Shown: positions 37,921 through 47,502, numbered from the stretch's first letter. The stretch: 64,000 bases of DNA from Sandaracinus amylolyticus (GCF_021631985.1 NZ_CP070225.1:992001-1056000); one strand, 5' to 3'. The notes: generated from the sequence alone by a model not told the origin. Translations and numbers: made by a program.

Positions 37921-38430
37921 TCAGGGGAATACGAACGTCGAGAGCTCGATGCGCGCCTCTTCGCCGCTCTGATCGCGCACCCGCAGCACGCCCTCGTGCG
38001 GGCCCGCGCCGTCGGCCTGGAACTGGAGCAGCACACGCGCGCGCCCACCCGGCTCGATCTCCCCGACGTCGGCTGCCCACGCGCGTCGCGGCGACGGCGT
38101 CATCTCGACCGCGATCGCCTCGCGCAGGTACTCGGGCGAGATCGCGACCTCGGCCTGCGTCGCCTCGGGCCCTCGGTTGACGAGATCGACCTGCAGCAGC
38201 GCGTAGCGGTTCTGGCGGACGCGCTGCGGGATCTCGGCGTGCACCTCGAGCGGCCCGACGCGCTGCGTGACGTGCTTCTCGTGCGCATCGAAGAGCCCGC
38301 CGAGCGCGAGCGCGGGCGGCACCGCGAAGAGCAAGAGCCCGATCCACTGGGCACGCGGCAGGTGCAGCCGCGGCCGTAACTTCGGCGGCGAGGGCGGATG
38401 GCTCGCGTGCTCGAGGGACGTCGTCGTCAC
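37921..38430 (-). CDS. One-TM protein with beta domain, likely YetF partner
   Basis: A 169-residue protein with a Pro-rich cytosolic N-terminus, one TM helix (QWIGLLLFAVPPALALGGLF, about 28-47) and an extracytoplasmic Ig-like beta domain (VTQRVGPLEVHAEIPQRVR, LLQVDLVNRGPEATQAEVAI, RARVLLQFQADGAGPHEGVL). The end STFVFP is 11 bases from the yetF-like start, and the yetF ribosome-binding site overlaps the gap, so the two are coupled. It starts with GTG at 38430. No family was recognised. Confidence 0.72.
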   Translation of the reverse strand: MTTTSLEHASHPPSPPKLRPRLHLPRAQWIGLLLFAVPPALALGGLFDAHEKHVTQRVGPLEVHAEIPQRVRQNRYALLQVDLVNRGPEATQAEVAISPEYLREAIAVEMTPSPRRAWAADVGEIEPGGRARVLLQFQADGAGPHEGVLRVRDQSGEEARIELSTFVFP

Positions 38431-38552
38431 ACGCCCGAGAACAGCAAAGCACGCGCCTCGACCGCAGAATGCCGCGCGGGCGGCGATCTCGTGGCGATGC
38501 GTCGCAGCGCGGGGCGGACCGCCGCGACGGGCGGCGTACCATCACGACGACG

Positions 38553-39035
38553 ATGGCACCTCGTGCCCCCTTCGCGGGGTCGGCGACCCGCGCGTTCTGG
38601 ATGCCGTGGGCGCCCGCGATCGGCGTCGCGGCGGGTCTGCTGCAGGCGCTGCCGATCCGCACCGGCTTCGACTGCTGCTGCATGCCGTGGGCGGGGATCG
38701 CCGGCGCGATCGCGACGTTCGTGATCGTGCAGAAGGCGAGGGCGCGCATGGAGCCCGCCGAGGGCGCGCTCGTCGGGCTGATCACGGGCTCGGTCGCGGG
38801 CCTCGTCGGCGGCGTGGTCGCCGCGCTCCGCGAGATGCTCTTCGCGAGCACCGGCCTGATCGCACCGTTCTTGTCGAACGAGGTCGAGCTCACGACCTCC
38901 GACGTGCTGCGCTTCGTGTGGGCGGGCGCGGCGACGTTCTTCGCGTATCTCGCGCTCTCTCCCGCGCTCGGCGCGATCGGAGGCGCGGTGGGCGCGGCGA
39001 TCGCGAGGCCGCCGAGCCCACCGCCTGCGTCGTGA
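38553..39035 (+). CDS. Small polytopic membrane protein, unknown function
   Basis: A 160-residue hydrophobic protein with about four TM segments (AIGVAAGLLQALPI, GIAGAIATFVIVQKARA, GLITGSVAGLVGGVVAALREM, FVWAGAATFFAYLALSPAL). It contains an unusual CCC motif in FDCCCMPWAG (about 30-39), at the end of the first TM region, which might bind a metal or a disulfide partner (inference). No signal peptide beyond the first TM. Its TGA is directly followed (next base) by the stop of the convergent DUF4215 gene. Not assignable to a known family. Confidence 0.65.
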   Translation: MAPRAPFAGSATRAFWMPWAPAIGVAAGLLQALPIRTGFDCCCMPWAGIAGAIATFVIVQKARARMEPAEGALVGLITGSVAGLVGGVVAALREMLFASTGLIAPFLSNEVELTTSDVLRFVWAGAATFFAYLALSPALGAIGGAVGAAIARPPSPPPAS

Positions 39036-40592
39036 TCAGATCGGCCCGGTGAACTCGCAGTCGTTGCCGCACTCGTCGTCGTCGACGTCGTTGCCGTCGT
39101 CGCACTGCTCGCCGCGCGTGAGGATCCCGTCGCCGCAGACCTCCTGGCAGCTCGACTGGATGCGATCGAACCCGTTCAGATCGAGCCGGAAATTCGAGCC
39201 GCAGCCGCGCCGCTCCGCGTGGAAGAGCGCGAATTCGTAGATGCGACCCACCTCGAGCCCGAGGTCGCGCGACGCCTGCACGCAGGTGCCGGTGCACGAC
39301 GCGGTGCCATCGGCGTTGAGGGTGATCGTCCCGGTGAGCTGTCCGTGGATGCCCCCGAGGTCGAGCGCGAGCTGGCCTCCGACGAACACCCAGACGTCGT
39401 CGTCGCCGCTGAACGTGAGCTGCTCGCCGCCCTCGAAGACGAACCAGTAGCGGACCTCCGAGGTGAACCCGAAGTTGTGCGCCGGGGTGCAGTCCTCACG
39501 CTCGACGCCCGCCTCGACCCAGCCCGCTCCGTCGAGCGGGAAGAAGCCGTCGCCGGTGGGCGAGAACGTGTACGTGCCGCTCGCGCCGCGCGTGAGCGGC
39601 AGCGACGAGACGACCTCGCGCGCGAGATCGCCCCCGCGGTACCACTGGTTCCACTCCAGCTCGCTGTGGGTCTGCCAGTTCCCCGACGCGTCGCCGCGGC
39701 ACGTCCCGCTCGTCATGCCAATCTCGCAGACGCCCGTGTAGACCGGGTCGCCGTTCGCATCGAGCGTCGCCTCGACCATGCCCGACGAGACGCCCTGCGA
39801 GCCCACGGTGTGGCTGAAGTCCCGGTGACCCGTGCCGAGCGCGGTCGGGACCATCACGAAGTCGCGGAACACCGTCGGCACTTCGAGCGTGACCGGCGGG
39901 AACTCGTCCGGCTCGGCGGTGCAGCCCCAGCCCGCCTCGATCGTGCACGTCGACGAGCATCCGTCGCCGTCCGCGACGTTGCCGTCGTCGCACGGCTCGT
40001 CGGGGAACTTCATCCCGTCGCCGCACACCGACGCGCACGCGCCGACCGCGCACTGCGGCACCACCACGCACGCCGAGCAGCCGTCGAACGGGAACTCGTT
40101 GCCGTCGTCGCAGTCCTCGCTGCCCTCGGGCGTCCCGTCGCCGCACACGGTGCGACGGCACCCGCTCGCCTCGCAGACCCAGCCGTTCTCGACCTTGCAG
40201 GTCTCCGAGCAACCGTCGCCCGGCGCGTCGTTCCCGTCGTCGCACTCCTCGCCGAGCGCGCCCACGCCCGCCACGATGCCGTCACCGCACTCGCGCGCGA
40301 CGCAGGGCAGCCCCGCGCCCGGGCACCGCCATCCGTCCTCGAGCATGCAGGTCGCGTTGCAGCCGTCGCCCGGCGTCAGGTTGCCGTCGTCGCACTGCTC
40401 GAGCCCCTCGACGAACCGACCGTTGCCGCACGCGTCCTCGATGCGGGCGTCGAGCGGCCCGCCGTCGATCGGGGTGTACGCGTCGGGAGTGCCACCGCCG
40501 CCCGCGTCACCCGGGTCCGCGGGGTCGCGTTCGGTGCAGGCGAAGAGCGAGAGCGAGCCGACGATCAAGACAAGACCAGAGAGCCGCTGCAT
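39036..40592 (-). CDS. Lipoprotein with DUF4215 repeats and fibro-slime domain
   Basis: A 518-residue surface lipoprotein: lipobox SLFAC (Cys19), Asp/Gly/Pro linker, then four to five DUF4215-type Cys repeats (about 55-230) of the form CGDGxxxxxEQCDDGNxxxGDGCxxTC. Residues ~235-470 form a fibro-slime (PA14-like) domain: VTLEVPTVFRDF, TGDGFFPLDGAGW, NFGFTSEVRYWF, the hallmark FSGDDDVWVFVGGQLALD and LGGIHGQLTGTITLN. A last DUF4215 unit closes the protein (CGDGILTRGEQCDDGN). Such proteins in myxobacteria are believed to be part of extracellular matrix/fibril layers. It meets the convergent gene with no intervening base. Confidence 0.9.
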   Translation of the reverse strand: MQRLSGLVLIVGSLSLFACTERDPADPGDAGGGGTPDAYTPIDGGPLDARIEDACGNGRFVEGLEQCDDGNLTPGDGCNATCMLEDGWRCPGAGLPCVARECGDGIVAGVGALGEECDDGNDAPGDGCSETCKVENGWVCEASGCRRTVCGDGTPEGSEDCDDGNEFPFDGCSACVVVPQCAVGACASVCGDGMKFPDEPCDDGNVADGDGCSSTCTIEAGWGCTAEPDEFPPVTLEVPTVFRDFVMVPTALGTGHRDFSHTVGSQGVSSGMVEATLDANGDPVYTGVCEIGMTSGTCRGDASGNWQTHSELEWNQWYRGGDLAREVVSSLPLTRGASGTYTFSPTGDGFFPLDGAGWVEAGVEREDCTPAHNFGFTSEVRYWFVFEGGEQLTFSGDDDVWVFVGGQLALDLGGIHGQLTGTITLNADGTASCTGTCVQASRDLGLEVGRIYEFALFHAERRGCGSNFRLDLNGFDRIQSSCQEVCGDGILTRGEQCDDGNDVDDDECGNDCEFTGPI

Positions 40593-40669
40593 GGAGCCAC
40601 CTCTAGGTGGCCGATGCTAACGATCGCAACGATCGCGTTCCAGACGTGCCGCTCGGATTAACCGCGATT

Positions 40670-41749
40670 TCACAGGCCGGCCGCGGCGCGGTCGAGCAGC
40701 TGATCGAGCTCCCGCATCAGCGGCGCGTTGTCCTTCTGGTCGTAGGTCGAGAGCGCCTCTTCGCACTGCTCGATCGACGCGACGAAGTCGCGCACGACCT
40801 TCGGGTCGTCGAGCGACTCGGCATAGCGCCCGTACCCCAGCTTCTGCAGGTAGCGCCCGTTGAGCACCTGCTCGTACTGCCCGCCCACCGGCACGCTGAG
40901 CATCGGCTTGTGGAGGAACACCGCCTCGCCCATCAGCGTGAACCCGCCGCCCGCGATCACCGCGCGCGCCGACGCGAGGTCGTCGATGAACCCGGTCTCG
41001 CTGAACGGCCGGTAGCGCAGGTTTCCCTCGACCTGCTCCTCCGTGATGTTCCGCCGCATCCCGTACACGCGGCACTCGAGCCCGGTCTTCTGCAGCGTGT
41101 CGACGAGCCCCTCGTAGCCCTCGGCGGTCTGGTACACGAGCAGGTGATCGCCGCGCGAGCGCTTCGCCGAGAGGATCTCGGGCCGCAGGATCGGCTTGTG
41201 GAGCGAGGTGCGCTCCTTGCGGATCGGCGGATGGAAGAACGTCGTGATCAGGTACCAGTCGCAGAAGGGCAGCTTGCTCTTCACGAACGCCTTCGCGATC
41301 TCGAAGTCCGCGCGGTGCCCTTCGATCGCGTCGTCGTCGATCCAGCAGCGATTGAGCACCTGCATGTTGTCGATGCTGATTACCGGCAGGCGGTGCGCCT
41401 TCGCGTAGAAGTACGTCCACGACTCGAAGTCGCTGATGACGCACTCGGGCGCGAAGTCCCCGAACAGCTCGAAGTACGCGGCGATCTGCTTGGGCAGCGC
41501 GGCGGTGCCCTTGAAGACGTTCTCGAAGAGCGTCTTCCCGCGCCGGACGCGGTTCTCCTCGTAGACGATGTGCAGGCCGTGGATGCGGTTCACCTCGGTG
41601 CCGGTGAAGCGCTTCTTGAGGAAGTCCACGGCGCGCCCCGACGCCATGATCTCGACCTCGTGCCCCTGCGCGAGAAGGTGCTCGAGCACGACGCGCGAGC
41701 GCATCGCGTGGCCCATTCCTTCACCGACGACGCCGTAGAGGATCCGCAT
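40670..41749 (-). CDS. MJ1255/VC2487-type glycosyltransferase
   Basis: A 359-residue GT-B-fold glycosyltransferase. The N-terminus MRILYGVVGEGMGHAMRS is the typical start of the MJ1255/VC2487 family, related to MurG and UDP-glycosyltransferases. The C-terminal nucleotide-sugar domain shows ARAVIAGGGFTLMGEAVFL and PMLSVPVGGQYEQVLNG, equivalent to the donor-binding loop of this family. Substrates are unknown; glycosylation of a surface lipid or polymer fits. The gene lies 77 bases upstream of the DUF4215 lipoprotein gene in the same direction. Confidence 0.88.
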   Translation of the reverse strand: MRILYGVVGEGMGHAMRSRVVLEHLLAQGHEVEIMASGRAVDFLKKRFTGTEVNRIHGLHIVYEENRVRRGKTLFENVFKGTAALPKQIAAYFELFGDFAPECVISDFESWTYFYAKAHRLPVISIDNMQVLNRCWIDDDAIEGHRADFEIAKAFVKSKLPFCDWYLITTFFHPPIRKERTSLHKPILRPEILSAKRSRGDHLLVYQTAEGYEGLVDTLQKTGLECRVYGMRRNITEEQVEGNLRYRPFSETGFIDDLASARAVIAGGGFTLMGEAVFLHKPMLSVPVGGQYEQVLNGRYLQKLGYGRYAESLDDPKVVRDFVASIEQCEEALSTYDQKDNAPLMRELDQLLDRAAAGL

Positions 41750-41771
41750 GCGCGAATCCTACACGCCGCGA

Positions 41772-43016
41772 TCACTCCGCGCGCAGCGCGCGCACGCGAT
41801 GATCGTCGGAGCCCACGATCAGGAGGCCCTCGGGCGTGATGACCGGCTCGCCGTCGACGTTGCCGTGCGCGCGGAAGAACCAGCGCAGGCGCCCGGCGGG
41901 ATCGAGCGAGTATACGAAGTCGTCGTCCGCGCCGAAGTAGACGTTCCCGTCGCGATCGACCAGCGGCCCGCTCGACACGCTACCGCCCGACTCGCCCGCC
42001 GCGATCGCGAAGCTCCAGCGCTCCTGCCCGCTCGCCGCGTCGAGCGCGACGACGCGCGGATGCGGTGCGAACACGCCCGCGTACACCACGCCCTCGCCGA
42101 GCCCCAGCGGCGCGCGCACGTCGCCGTCGACGTCGGTCGACCAGCGCAGCGTTCCGTCGCGATGCAGCGCGTACACGCGATGATCGTCGCTGCCGACGTA
42201 GATCGTCCCGTCGTCGCCGATCGCCGGCGAGCCGTCGACGTCGTCGCGGGTGTGGAAGCGCCAGCGCATGCGTCCGTCGGGCGCGATCGCGTAGACGTGA
42301 TCGTCCTGCGATCCCACGTAGACGGTGCCGTCCTCGTCGATCGCCGGCGTCGAGAACACCTTGAGCCCGGTGCGGAATCGCCAGCGCACCGTGCCTTCGC
42401 GATCGACCGCGAACACGTCCTCGCCCGCGCCGAACACGAGTGTTCCGTCGGGCGCGATCGCGACGCCGGTGTCGGCGTCGTCCTCGGTGTCGAGGTGCCA
42501 CACGACCTCGCCGCTCGCCGCGTCGATCGCGAAGAAGTGATCGGCGTCCGATCCGACGTACACGCGCCCGTCGGCGAGCGCCGCGGTCGAGTAGATCGCG
42601 CCGCCGAGATCGCGCCGCCAGCGCACCTCTCCGTCGCGCGAGATCGCGTAGAGGTGGTGATCGTGCGAGCCGACGTAGATCGTCCCGTCGTCGCCGACGA
42701 CCGGCTGCGCGCTGACGTGCCCGCCGGTCTCGACCTCCCACGCGAGCGCGGCCGATGCCGGGCCGGCGAACGCGCTGCGCGCGGTGTGGCGGCGATCGGA
42801 TCGGAACTGTCGGGGCGGGCCGGGCTCGGCAGGGCGCGGGGGCGCGCTCGTGATCTCGCCCTCGGCGCGTGCCTGGTGATCGCGCACCGGCGCTTCGTCC
42901 GCCGAGCGAGCGCGCGGATCGGGCGCGCGCTCCTGCGTGACGTAGATGACGACCATCGCCGCGATCGCCGCGACCCACATCCCGATGAACGCGAGCCGCC
43001 GCCGATCGACCGTCAT
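41772..43016 (-). CDS. Membrane-anchored PQQ-like beta-propeller protein
   Basis: A 414-residue protein with an N-terminal TM anchor (FIGMWVAAIAAMVVIYV) and a Pro/Arg linker. Residues ~95-410 form seven PQQ/BamB-like blades of ~40 residues each with the repeated DDGTIYVGSxDxxLYAIxxDGxxxW pattern (VGDDGTIYVGSHDHHLYAI, VYVGSDADHFFAID, IDEDGTVYVGSQDDHVYAI, NVYFGADDDFVYSLDP). The pattern matches PQQ-dependent dehydrogenase or BamB-like propellers but no catalytic residue set was seen, so it is likely a scaffold. It is 22 bases upstream of the glycosyltransferase gene in transcription. Confidence 0.85.
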   Translation of the reverse strand: MTVDRRRLAFIGMWVAAIAAMVVIYVTQERAPDPRARSADEAPVRDHQARAEGEITSAPPRPAEPGPPRQFRSDRRHTARSAFAGPASAALAWEVETGGHVSAQPVVGDDGTIYVGSHDHHLYAISRDGEVRWRRDLGGAIYSTAALADGRVYVGSDADHFFAIDAASGEVVWHLDTEDDADTGVAIAPDGTLVFGAGEDVFAVDREGTVRWRFRTGLKVFSTPAIDEDGTVYVGSQDDHVYAIAPDGRMRWRFHTRDDVDGSPAIGDDGTIYVGSDDHRVYALHRDGTLRWSTDVDGDVRAPLGLGEGVVYAGVFAPHPRVVALDAASGQERWSFAIAAGESGGSVSSGPLVDRDGNVYFGADDDFVYSLDPAGRLRWFFRAHGNVDGEPVITPEGLLIVGSDDHRVRALRAE

Positions 43017-43162
43017 TGCGGCGGCGCGCTTACCAGATGCGCCTGGCGGCCGCCACCTGTTCGCCCGCCACGCCGCCACCCGATGCCTCGAGAACGCACG
43101 AGATCGCACCTCGCGAGGCCGGCACGCGCGATGCGCAGGGCCGGCGCGAGGAGGCGGCGGTG

Positions 43163-43852
43163 ATGCACGTGGTCGAGAGCTTCGCGGGAGACGGGCCGCG
43201 CGAGCGTCTGCGGCGCGATGGGCGCGAGGCGCTGAGCGAAGAGGAGCTGGTCGCGCTGGTGCTCGGCACCGGCAGCGCGCGCGAGCCGGTCACCGTGCTC
43301 GCGGCGCGCATCGTGCGCGAGATCGGCGGCGCGGCCGGGCTCGCGAAGAGCGGCGTCGGCGCGCTCGCGCGCATCGACGGGCTCGGCGAGTCGAAGGCGA
43401 TGCGGCTCGTCGCGGCGATCGAGCTCGGCCGCCGCGTGCAGCAGCGGCCGTGGTCGCCCGGGCCGAAGATCGAGACCAGCCGCGACGTCGACGATCTGCT
43501 CCGGCCACGGCTCGCCGATCAGGAGGTCGAGCAGTTCGTCGCGCTCGCGCTCGACGCGAAGAACCGCGTGTCGGCCGAGCTGAAGATCGCGGTCGGAGGG
43601 CTCTCCGCGTGCCCGGTCGCGCCCGCCGACGTCTTCCGCGCGATCCTGCGCGAAGCCGCGGCGAGCGTGGTGTTCGCGCACAACCATCCGAGCGGTGATT
43701 CGACGCCGAGCGCCGACGACATCGCCCTGACCGATCGCCTCGTGCGGGCGGGTGCGCTGCTCGGCGTGCGCGTGCTCGATCACGTCGTGGTGGGGCGCGA
43801 AGGCTACTTTTCCTTCGTCGATGCCGGGCTCCTGCCGCGCTCGGCCGGGTGA
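43163..43852 (+). CDS. radC: RadC-family JAB1/MPN protein
   Basis: A 229-residue protein of the RadC family. The N-terminal helix-hairpin-helix-like region (about 25-95: LSEEELVALVLGTGSA, GLGESKAMRLVAAIELGRR) is followed by the MPN/JAB domain with the zinc motif HNHPSGDSTPSADD (H173, H175 and an Asp at about 185-186) and the conserved Glu/Ser residues around it. Despite the name, its role in DNA repair is not established; JAB domains are metalloproteases or related. GAGGAG stands nine bases before the ATG at 43163. It is upstream of rpmH and divergent from the propeller gene. Confidence 0.92.
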   Translation: MHVVESFAGDGPRERLRRDGREALSEEELVALVLGTGSAREPVTVLAARIVREIGGAAGLAKSGVGALARIDGLGESKAMRLVAAIELGRRVQQRPWSPGPKIETSRDVDDLLRPRLADQEVEQFVALALDAKNRVSAELKIAVGGLSACPVAPADVFRAILREAAASVVFAHNHPSGDSTPSADDIALTDRLVRAGALLGVRVLDHVVVGREGYFSFVDAGLLPRSAG

Positions 43853-43882
43853 GGCGCGAGAGGGTCCGAGCACGCGCATCGC

Positions 43883-43911
43883 TTGACGCGGTTCGTGGCG
43901 CGTGCTTATTT
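43883..43911 (+). promoter_or_regulatory. Probable promoter of rpmH
   Basis: TTGACG (43883-43888) and TTATTT (43906-43911) are 17 bases apart. The leader between there and the GTG at 43968 contains a G/C-rich hairpin around CCCCGAAGGGCCGGGG. GGAGGG lies nine bases before the start. The -10 is a weak match. Confidence 0.45.
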
Positions 43912-43967
43912 CCGCGCCCTGATTTTTCCGGTCCCCGAAGGGCCGGGGCCCCCGGAGGGATGTTCTC

Positions 43968-44117
43968 GTGAAGCGCACCTATCAGCCGCACCGTACGCGC
44001 CGGCTGCGCACCCATGGCTTCCGCGCGCGCATGGCGAGCAAGAACGGCCGCAAGGTCCTCGCCCGTCGTCGCTCCAAGGGCCGCCACAGCCTCGTCCCGA
44101 GCGTCTACAAGAAGTAG
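43968..44117 (+). CDS. rpmH: 50S ribosomal protein L34
   Basis: A 49-residue basic protein (reads [20 protein letters not shown] then [18 protein letters not shown]) that matches bacterial L34 almost over its full length; the KRTYQP and GFRARM...GR.VL..RR.KGR positions are diagnostic. The start is GTG at 43968. It is below the usual ORF size and is easily missed. It heads the rpmH-rnpA-yidD-yidC-jag cluster that is conserved around many bacterial replication origins. Confidence 0.97.
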   Translation: MKRTYQPHRTRRLRTHGFRARMASKNGRKVLARRRSKGRHSLVPSVYKK

Positions 44118-44339
44118 CCACATGCCCGACGGCGTCGGGAGCGCAGCCCGTCGCGGGGCGACCCCTCGAGAGGGGAACACCTCGTGACGGGCGTCGCGCA
44201 TGCCGGAGCCGCGGGCCGGGATCGAACGTCCGTTCATGCGGTCGTGCCCCTCGTGATGGGCTCGGCCGCGACGACGTGTCCGCCGAAGAGGCGCACGCTT
44301 CGCGTGCGGCTCTCGGTAGCGAGCCCGACCCATCCGAGC

Positions 44340-44822
44340 ATGGCCCCCGACCCCAAGCCCGAGGCGCGAGCGCTCGTCGACGCGTCCCTCGTCGACGCAG
44401 CAGCCGCTCACGTCGAGCGCAGCTCGACGCGTGAGACGTTGCGCCCCGACGACCGCCTGAAGCGGCGCGTCGACTTCCGTCGCGTCCAGAGCACGGGACG
44501 GAAGATCCATACCCCGCACTTCGTTCTGGCCGTGCTCCCTCGCCCCGAGGGTGGCCCGACGCGGCTCGGCATCACCGTCACGCGCAAGGTCGCGAGCGCG
44601 GTGGGCCGCAACCGAGTCAAACGAGTCATGCGCGAGGTCTTCCGCCGCCACCGCGAGCTCTTCCCCGTCGCGTGCGACGTCGTCGCGATCGCGAAGGAGA
44701 GCGCCCACACGCTGGGCTTCGCGGACGTGCTCGCGGAGATCCAGGGCGCCCAGCGCGGGCTCGCCGGGGCACACCGCCCGCGGGGACCGCGCCGCGGATC
44801 GTACGGAGGAGGCGCGCCGTGA
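44340..44822 (+). CDS. rnpA: Ribonuclease P protein component
   Basis: A 160-residue basic protein that assists the RNase P RNA in removing the 5' leaders of tRNA precursors. RnpA hallmarks: [50 protein letters not shown] (the RNR basic motif), [11 protein letters not shown]. About 35 residues precede the core; ATG at 44340 gives a reasonable N-terminus, while frames further up (e.g. 44184) give an extra Ser/Pro-rich stretch without homology. The last codons overlap yidD (GTGA). Confidence 0.93.
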   Translation: MAPDPKPEARALVDASLVDAAAAHVERSSTRETLRPDDRLKRRVDFRRVQSTGRKIHTPHFVLAVLPRPEGGPTRLGITVTRKVASAVGRNRVKRVMREVFRRHRELFPVACDVVAIAKESAHTLGFADVLAEIQGAQRGLAGAHRPRGPRRGSYGGGAP

Positions 44823-45091
44823 TCGCTCGCGCGATGCTCTTCCTGATCCGGATCTACTGGTGGACCCTGTCCCCGCTGATCGGCCAGGTCTGCCGCTTCC
44901 AGCCCACGTGCTCGCGCTACACCGCGACGTGCATCGAGCGCTTCGGCGCCGCGCGCGGCGGATGGCTCGGCGTGAAGCGCATCTGTCGGTGCCATCCCTT
45001 CCATCCGGGGGGATGGGACCCGCCGCCCGAGCTGCCGTCCGGCGGCTCGGGACCCTCCGCTCCCATCGAGGCGAACGCCGATGCAAGGTGA
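44819..45091 (+). CDS. yidD: Membrane protein insertion efficiency factor YidD
   Basis: A 90-residue protein. The diagnostic core reads [22 protein letters not shown], followed by [12 protein letters not shown] and [18 protein letters not shown]. YidD assists YidC-dependent insertion of inner-membrane proteins. Starts with GTG at 44819 overlapping the rnpA TGA by four bases, and its end overlaps the yidC ATG (45081) by 11 bases, a coupling typical for this operon. Confidence 0.96.
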   Translation: MIARAMLFLIRIYWWTLSPLIGQVCRFQPTCSRYTATCIERFGAARGGWLGVKRICRCHPFHPGGWDPPPELPSGGSGPSAPIEANADAR

Positions 45092-46823
45092 GAATCAGCG
45101 CTCGTTGCCGACGATGCTCCTCGTCGCCGGCGCGTTCTTGGCGATCTACTACGGCGCCCAGTACTTCTTCGGCTCGCCCGAGGAGACCACGCCCGACGGG
45201 GGCGAGACCGCCGAGCTGACGCCCGAGCAGCGCGATCAGCGCGATGCCGAGGCGCGCCGCGACTCCGGCGCGCGTCAGGCGCAGCTCGAGACCGGGACGA
45301 TCACCACGGGCGACATGATCACCACGATCGACAACCTCGGCGGCGGGCTCACCCACGTGCAGCTCACGGCCGAGCGTTATCGCCAGGCCGAAGCGGCGAT
45401 GGACCTCGTGACGACCGATCGCGAGGAGTACCGCCCGCTGCGCATCGATCTGCCGGGCGTGTCGATCCCCGTCGATGCGGTGTGGGATCTCGAGCAGATC
45501 TCGCCCACCGAGGTGCGCCTCACCTGGCAGGGCCGCGGCGTCGAGGTCGTGCGCAGCTTCCGCGCCGGCGAGGGCCCCTACCAGATCTGGCAGACGGTGC
45601 GCGTCCGCAACACCGGCAGCACCGAGCGCGATCTGCGCCTGCGCGTGTCGACGTGGCACTACGTCGCGCGCGAGGCCGAGGGTGGCTCGAGCTTCTTCGG
45701 CAACCGCTCGCCCGCGATCAGCCAGGGCCTCTGCCGCCACGACGACGAGACCGAGCGCAAGGATCGCGAGGCACTGCTCCAGCGTCACGGCTGGGGCGGC
45801 GCGATCGACTTCGTCGCGATCGAGAACACGTACTTCGTGCAGGCGCTCGCGCCGCACGAGACGACCGCCGAGTTCTGCGGCCTGCAGGCGACCAACCGCG
45901 GCGACGTCGATGGCGAGCCGCACGGAGCGCTCTTCGAGGCGACGCTGCTCTTCCCGCGCGTCGAGCTCGACGCCGGCGAGCAGCACGTGTGGCAGACGCT
46001 CGCGTTCGTCGGCCCGAAGACGCCCGCCGCGCTCGAAGCGGCCGGCCACGATCTGCCCGAGGTCGTGAACCTCGGCACCTTCGCGATGATCGCCCGCGGC
46101 TTCGCGTGGCTGCTCACGCAGATCGAGAGCGTCGTCGGCAACTGGGGCCTCGCGATCATCATCCTGACGTTCTTCGTCCGGATCGCGCTCTTCCCGCTGA
46201 CGGACCGCAGCTTCCGCTCGATGGCGCAGATGCGGAAGCTCAAGCCCGAGATGGACGAGATCAACGCCCGCTTCCCGAACGATCCGGAGAAGAAGCAGGC
46301 GGCGATCATGGAGCTGTACCGCAAGCACGGGATCAACCCGCTCGCGCAGCTCGGTGGCTGTCTCCCGGTGCTCTTCCAGATGCCGGTGTTCTTCGCGCTC
46401 TACGCGTCGCTCTCGACGAACATCGCGCTCTACCACCAGCCCTTCATGCTCTGGTGGCAGGATCTCTCGGCGCCCGATCCGTTCTTCGTGCTGCCGCTCG
46501 CGCTGGGCGCGCTGATGTGGCTGCAGCAGAAGCTGACGCCGACGTCGATGGACCCGGCCCAGGCTCGTGTGATGCAGTTCATGCCGGTCATCGTGACGTT
46601 GTTCATGCTCTTCCTTCCGGCGGGTCTCTGCCTGTACATGCTGACCAACTCCGTGCTGGGCATCGGACAACAGAAGCTGAACGAGTGGCGTCTCGGTCGT
46701 TCGCAGGCCGCCGCGGTCGCGACCACGGGGGCGACCACCGAGTCGGGGGCGAACGAAGGTGACAAGGGAACGGGGGGCGCCGGCGCGAGCAAGCGCAGCC
46801 CCGGGAGGTCGCGTCGTGGGTGA
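45081..46823 (+). CDS. yidC: Membrane protein insertase YidC
   Basis: A 580-residue inner-membrane insertase (Oxa1 family). After an N-terminal TM ([18 protein letters not shown]), a large periplasmic beta domain (about 55-340) is followed by the five-TM insertase core (about 345-555): [34 protein letters not shown], the [21 protein letters not shown] coiled coil region, [21 protein letters not shown] and [22 protein letters not shown] conserved Arg of the hydrophilic groove is in FVRIALFPL. The large Gram-negative-type periplasmic domain fits. Sits 8 bp over the jag start. Confidence 0.96.
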   Translation: MQGENQRSLPTMLLVAGAFLAIYYGAQYFFGSPEETTPDGGETAELTPEQRDQRDAEARRDSGARQAQLETGTITTGDMITTIDNLGGGLTHVQLTAERYRQAEAAMDLVTTDREEYRPLRIDLPGVSIPVDAVWDLEQISPTEVRLTWQGRGVEVVRSFRAGEGPYQIWQTVRVRNTGSTERDLRLRVSTWHYVAREAEGGSSFFGNRSPAISQGLCRHDDETERKDREALLQRHGWGGAIDFVAIENTYFVQALAPHETTAEFCGLQATNRGDVDGEPHGALFEATLLFPRVELDAGEQHVWQTLAFVGPKTPAALEAAGHDLPEVVNLGTFAMIARGFAWLLTQIESVVGNWGLAIIILTFFVRIALFPLTDRSFRSMAQMRKLKPEMDEINARFPNDPEKKQAAIMELYRKHGINPLAQLGGCLPVLFQMPVFFALYASLSTNIALYHQPFMLWWQDLSAPDPFFVLPLALGALMWLQQKLTPTSMDPAQARVMQFMPVIVTLFMLFLPAGLCLYMLTNSVLGIGQQKLNEWRLGRSQAAAVATTGATTESGANEGDKGTGGAGASKRSPGRSRRG

Positions 46824-47469
46824 CGATCGCAAGCAGGAGCTCGAGGGCGCGCTGCTCCTCGGGGACGACGAGGAGCTCGAGAGCGACTCGGGCGGGACGC
46901 GAGGCACGCCGGGCGACGGCAAGGCCGAGGAGGCGATGGAGTTCCTCTCCGGCGTGCTCTACCGGATGGGCCTCGAGACGCGCGTGACGGTGCGCGAGGA
47001 CGACGAGCAGGTCGTGCTCGACATCCAGGGGGCAGACGCGGGACGCGCGATCGGCAAGAAGGGCGCGACGCTCGACGCGCTGCAGTTCCTCGCGAACAAG
47101 GTGGTCAACCGCTTCCCCGACGGGCGTCGCTACATCGTCGTGGACAGCGGCGACTACCGCGAGCGCCACGACGCGAGCCTCGTGAACATGGCGCGTCGCG
47201 AGGCGAAGCGCGCGGTCGAGCTCGGCCGCACGGTGACGCTCGAGCCGATGCCGGCGCGCGATCGGCGGCTCATCCACCTCTCGCTCGCGAAATTCCCCGG
47301 CGTCTCGACGAAGTCGAACGGCGAGGGCATCGGGCGCCGCATCCAGATCATCCCGGCGCGCCGCAACGGCGGTGGCGGCGGTGGTGGTGGCGGCGGCGGC
47401 CGTCGCGATCGCGATCGTGGTCCGCGCGACGATCGTCCTCGCGACGATCGCCCGCGCCGCGACGACTGA
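46816..47469 (+). CDS. Jag-type KH/R3H RNA-binding protein
   Basis: A 217-residue protein of the Jag (SpoIIIJ-associated)/KhpB family, an RNA-binding partner commonly encoded after yidC. KH domain (about 35-105) with the GxxG-like loop in AGRAIGKKGATLDALQFLANKV; R3H domain (about 115-180) with RERHDASLVNMARREAKRA and HLSLAKFPGVSTKSNGEGIG. The C-terminus is a Gly run followed by Arg/Asp-rich repeats (RRDRDRGPRDDRPRDD), likely disordered. Starts with GTG at 46816, overlapping the yidC stop. A terminator follows. Confidence 0.92.
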   Translation: MGDDRKQELEGALLLGDDEELESDSGGTRGTPGDGKAEEAMEFLSGVLYRMGLETRVTVREDDEQVVLDIQGADAGRAIGKKGATLDALQFLANKVVNRFPDGRRYIVVDSGDYRERHDASLVNMARREAKRAVELGRTVTLEPMPARDRRLIHLSLAKFPGVSTKSNGEGIGRRIQIIPARRNGGGGGGGGGGGRRDRDRGPRDDRPRDDRPRRDD

Positions 47470-47479
47470 GCCTGGGGGG

Positions 47480-47502
47480 GGGGGAGGCTGCGCGCCTCCC
47501 CC
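47480..47502. terminator. Hairpin between convergent jag and rsmG
   Basis: GGGGGAGGC (47480-47488) and GCCTCCCCC (47494-47502) make a 9-bp stem with a TGCGC loop, directly after a run of 11 G (47474-47484). It lies between the jag stop (47469) and the rsmG stop (47515), so it can serve both strands. No T-run on the plus strand. Confidence 0.6.

Noticed and set aside
43853..43967. Replication origin (oriC) upstream of rpmH
   Set aside because: No DnaA box (TTATCCACA or near variants) and no AT-rich unwinding region were seen; only a promoter-like pair is there.
47474..47484. Run of 11 G as a phase-variation tract
   Set aside because: It lies outside any coding frame, between convergent genes and next to a hairpin, so slippage would not switch a protein. 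It may also be a sequencing-prone site.
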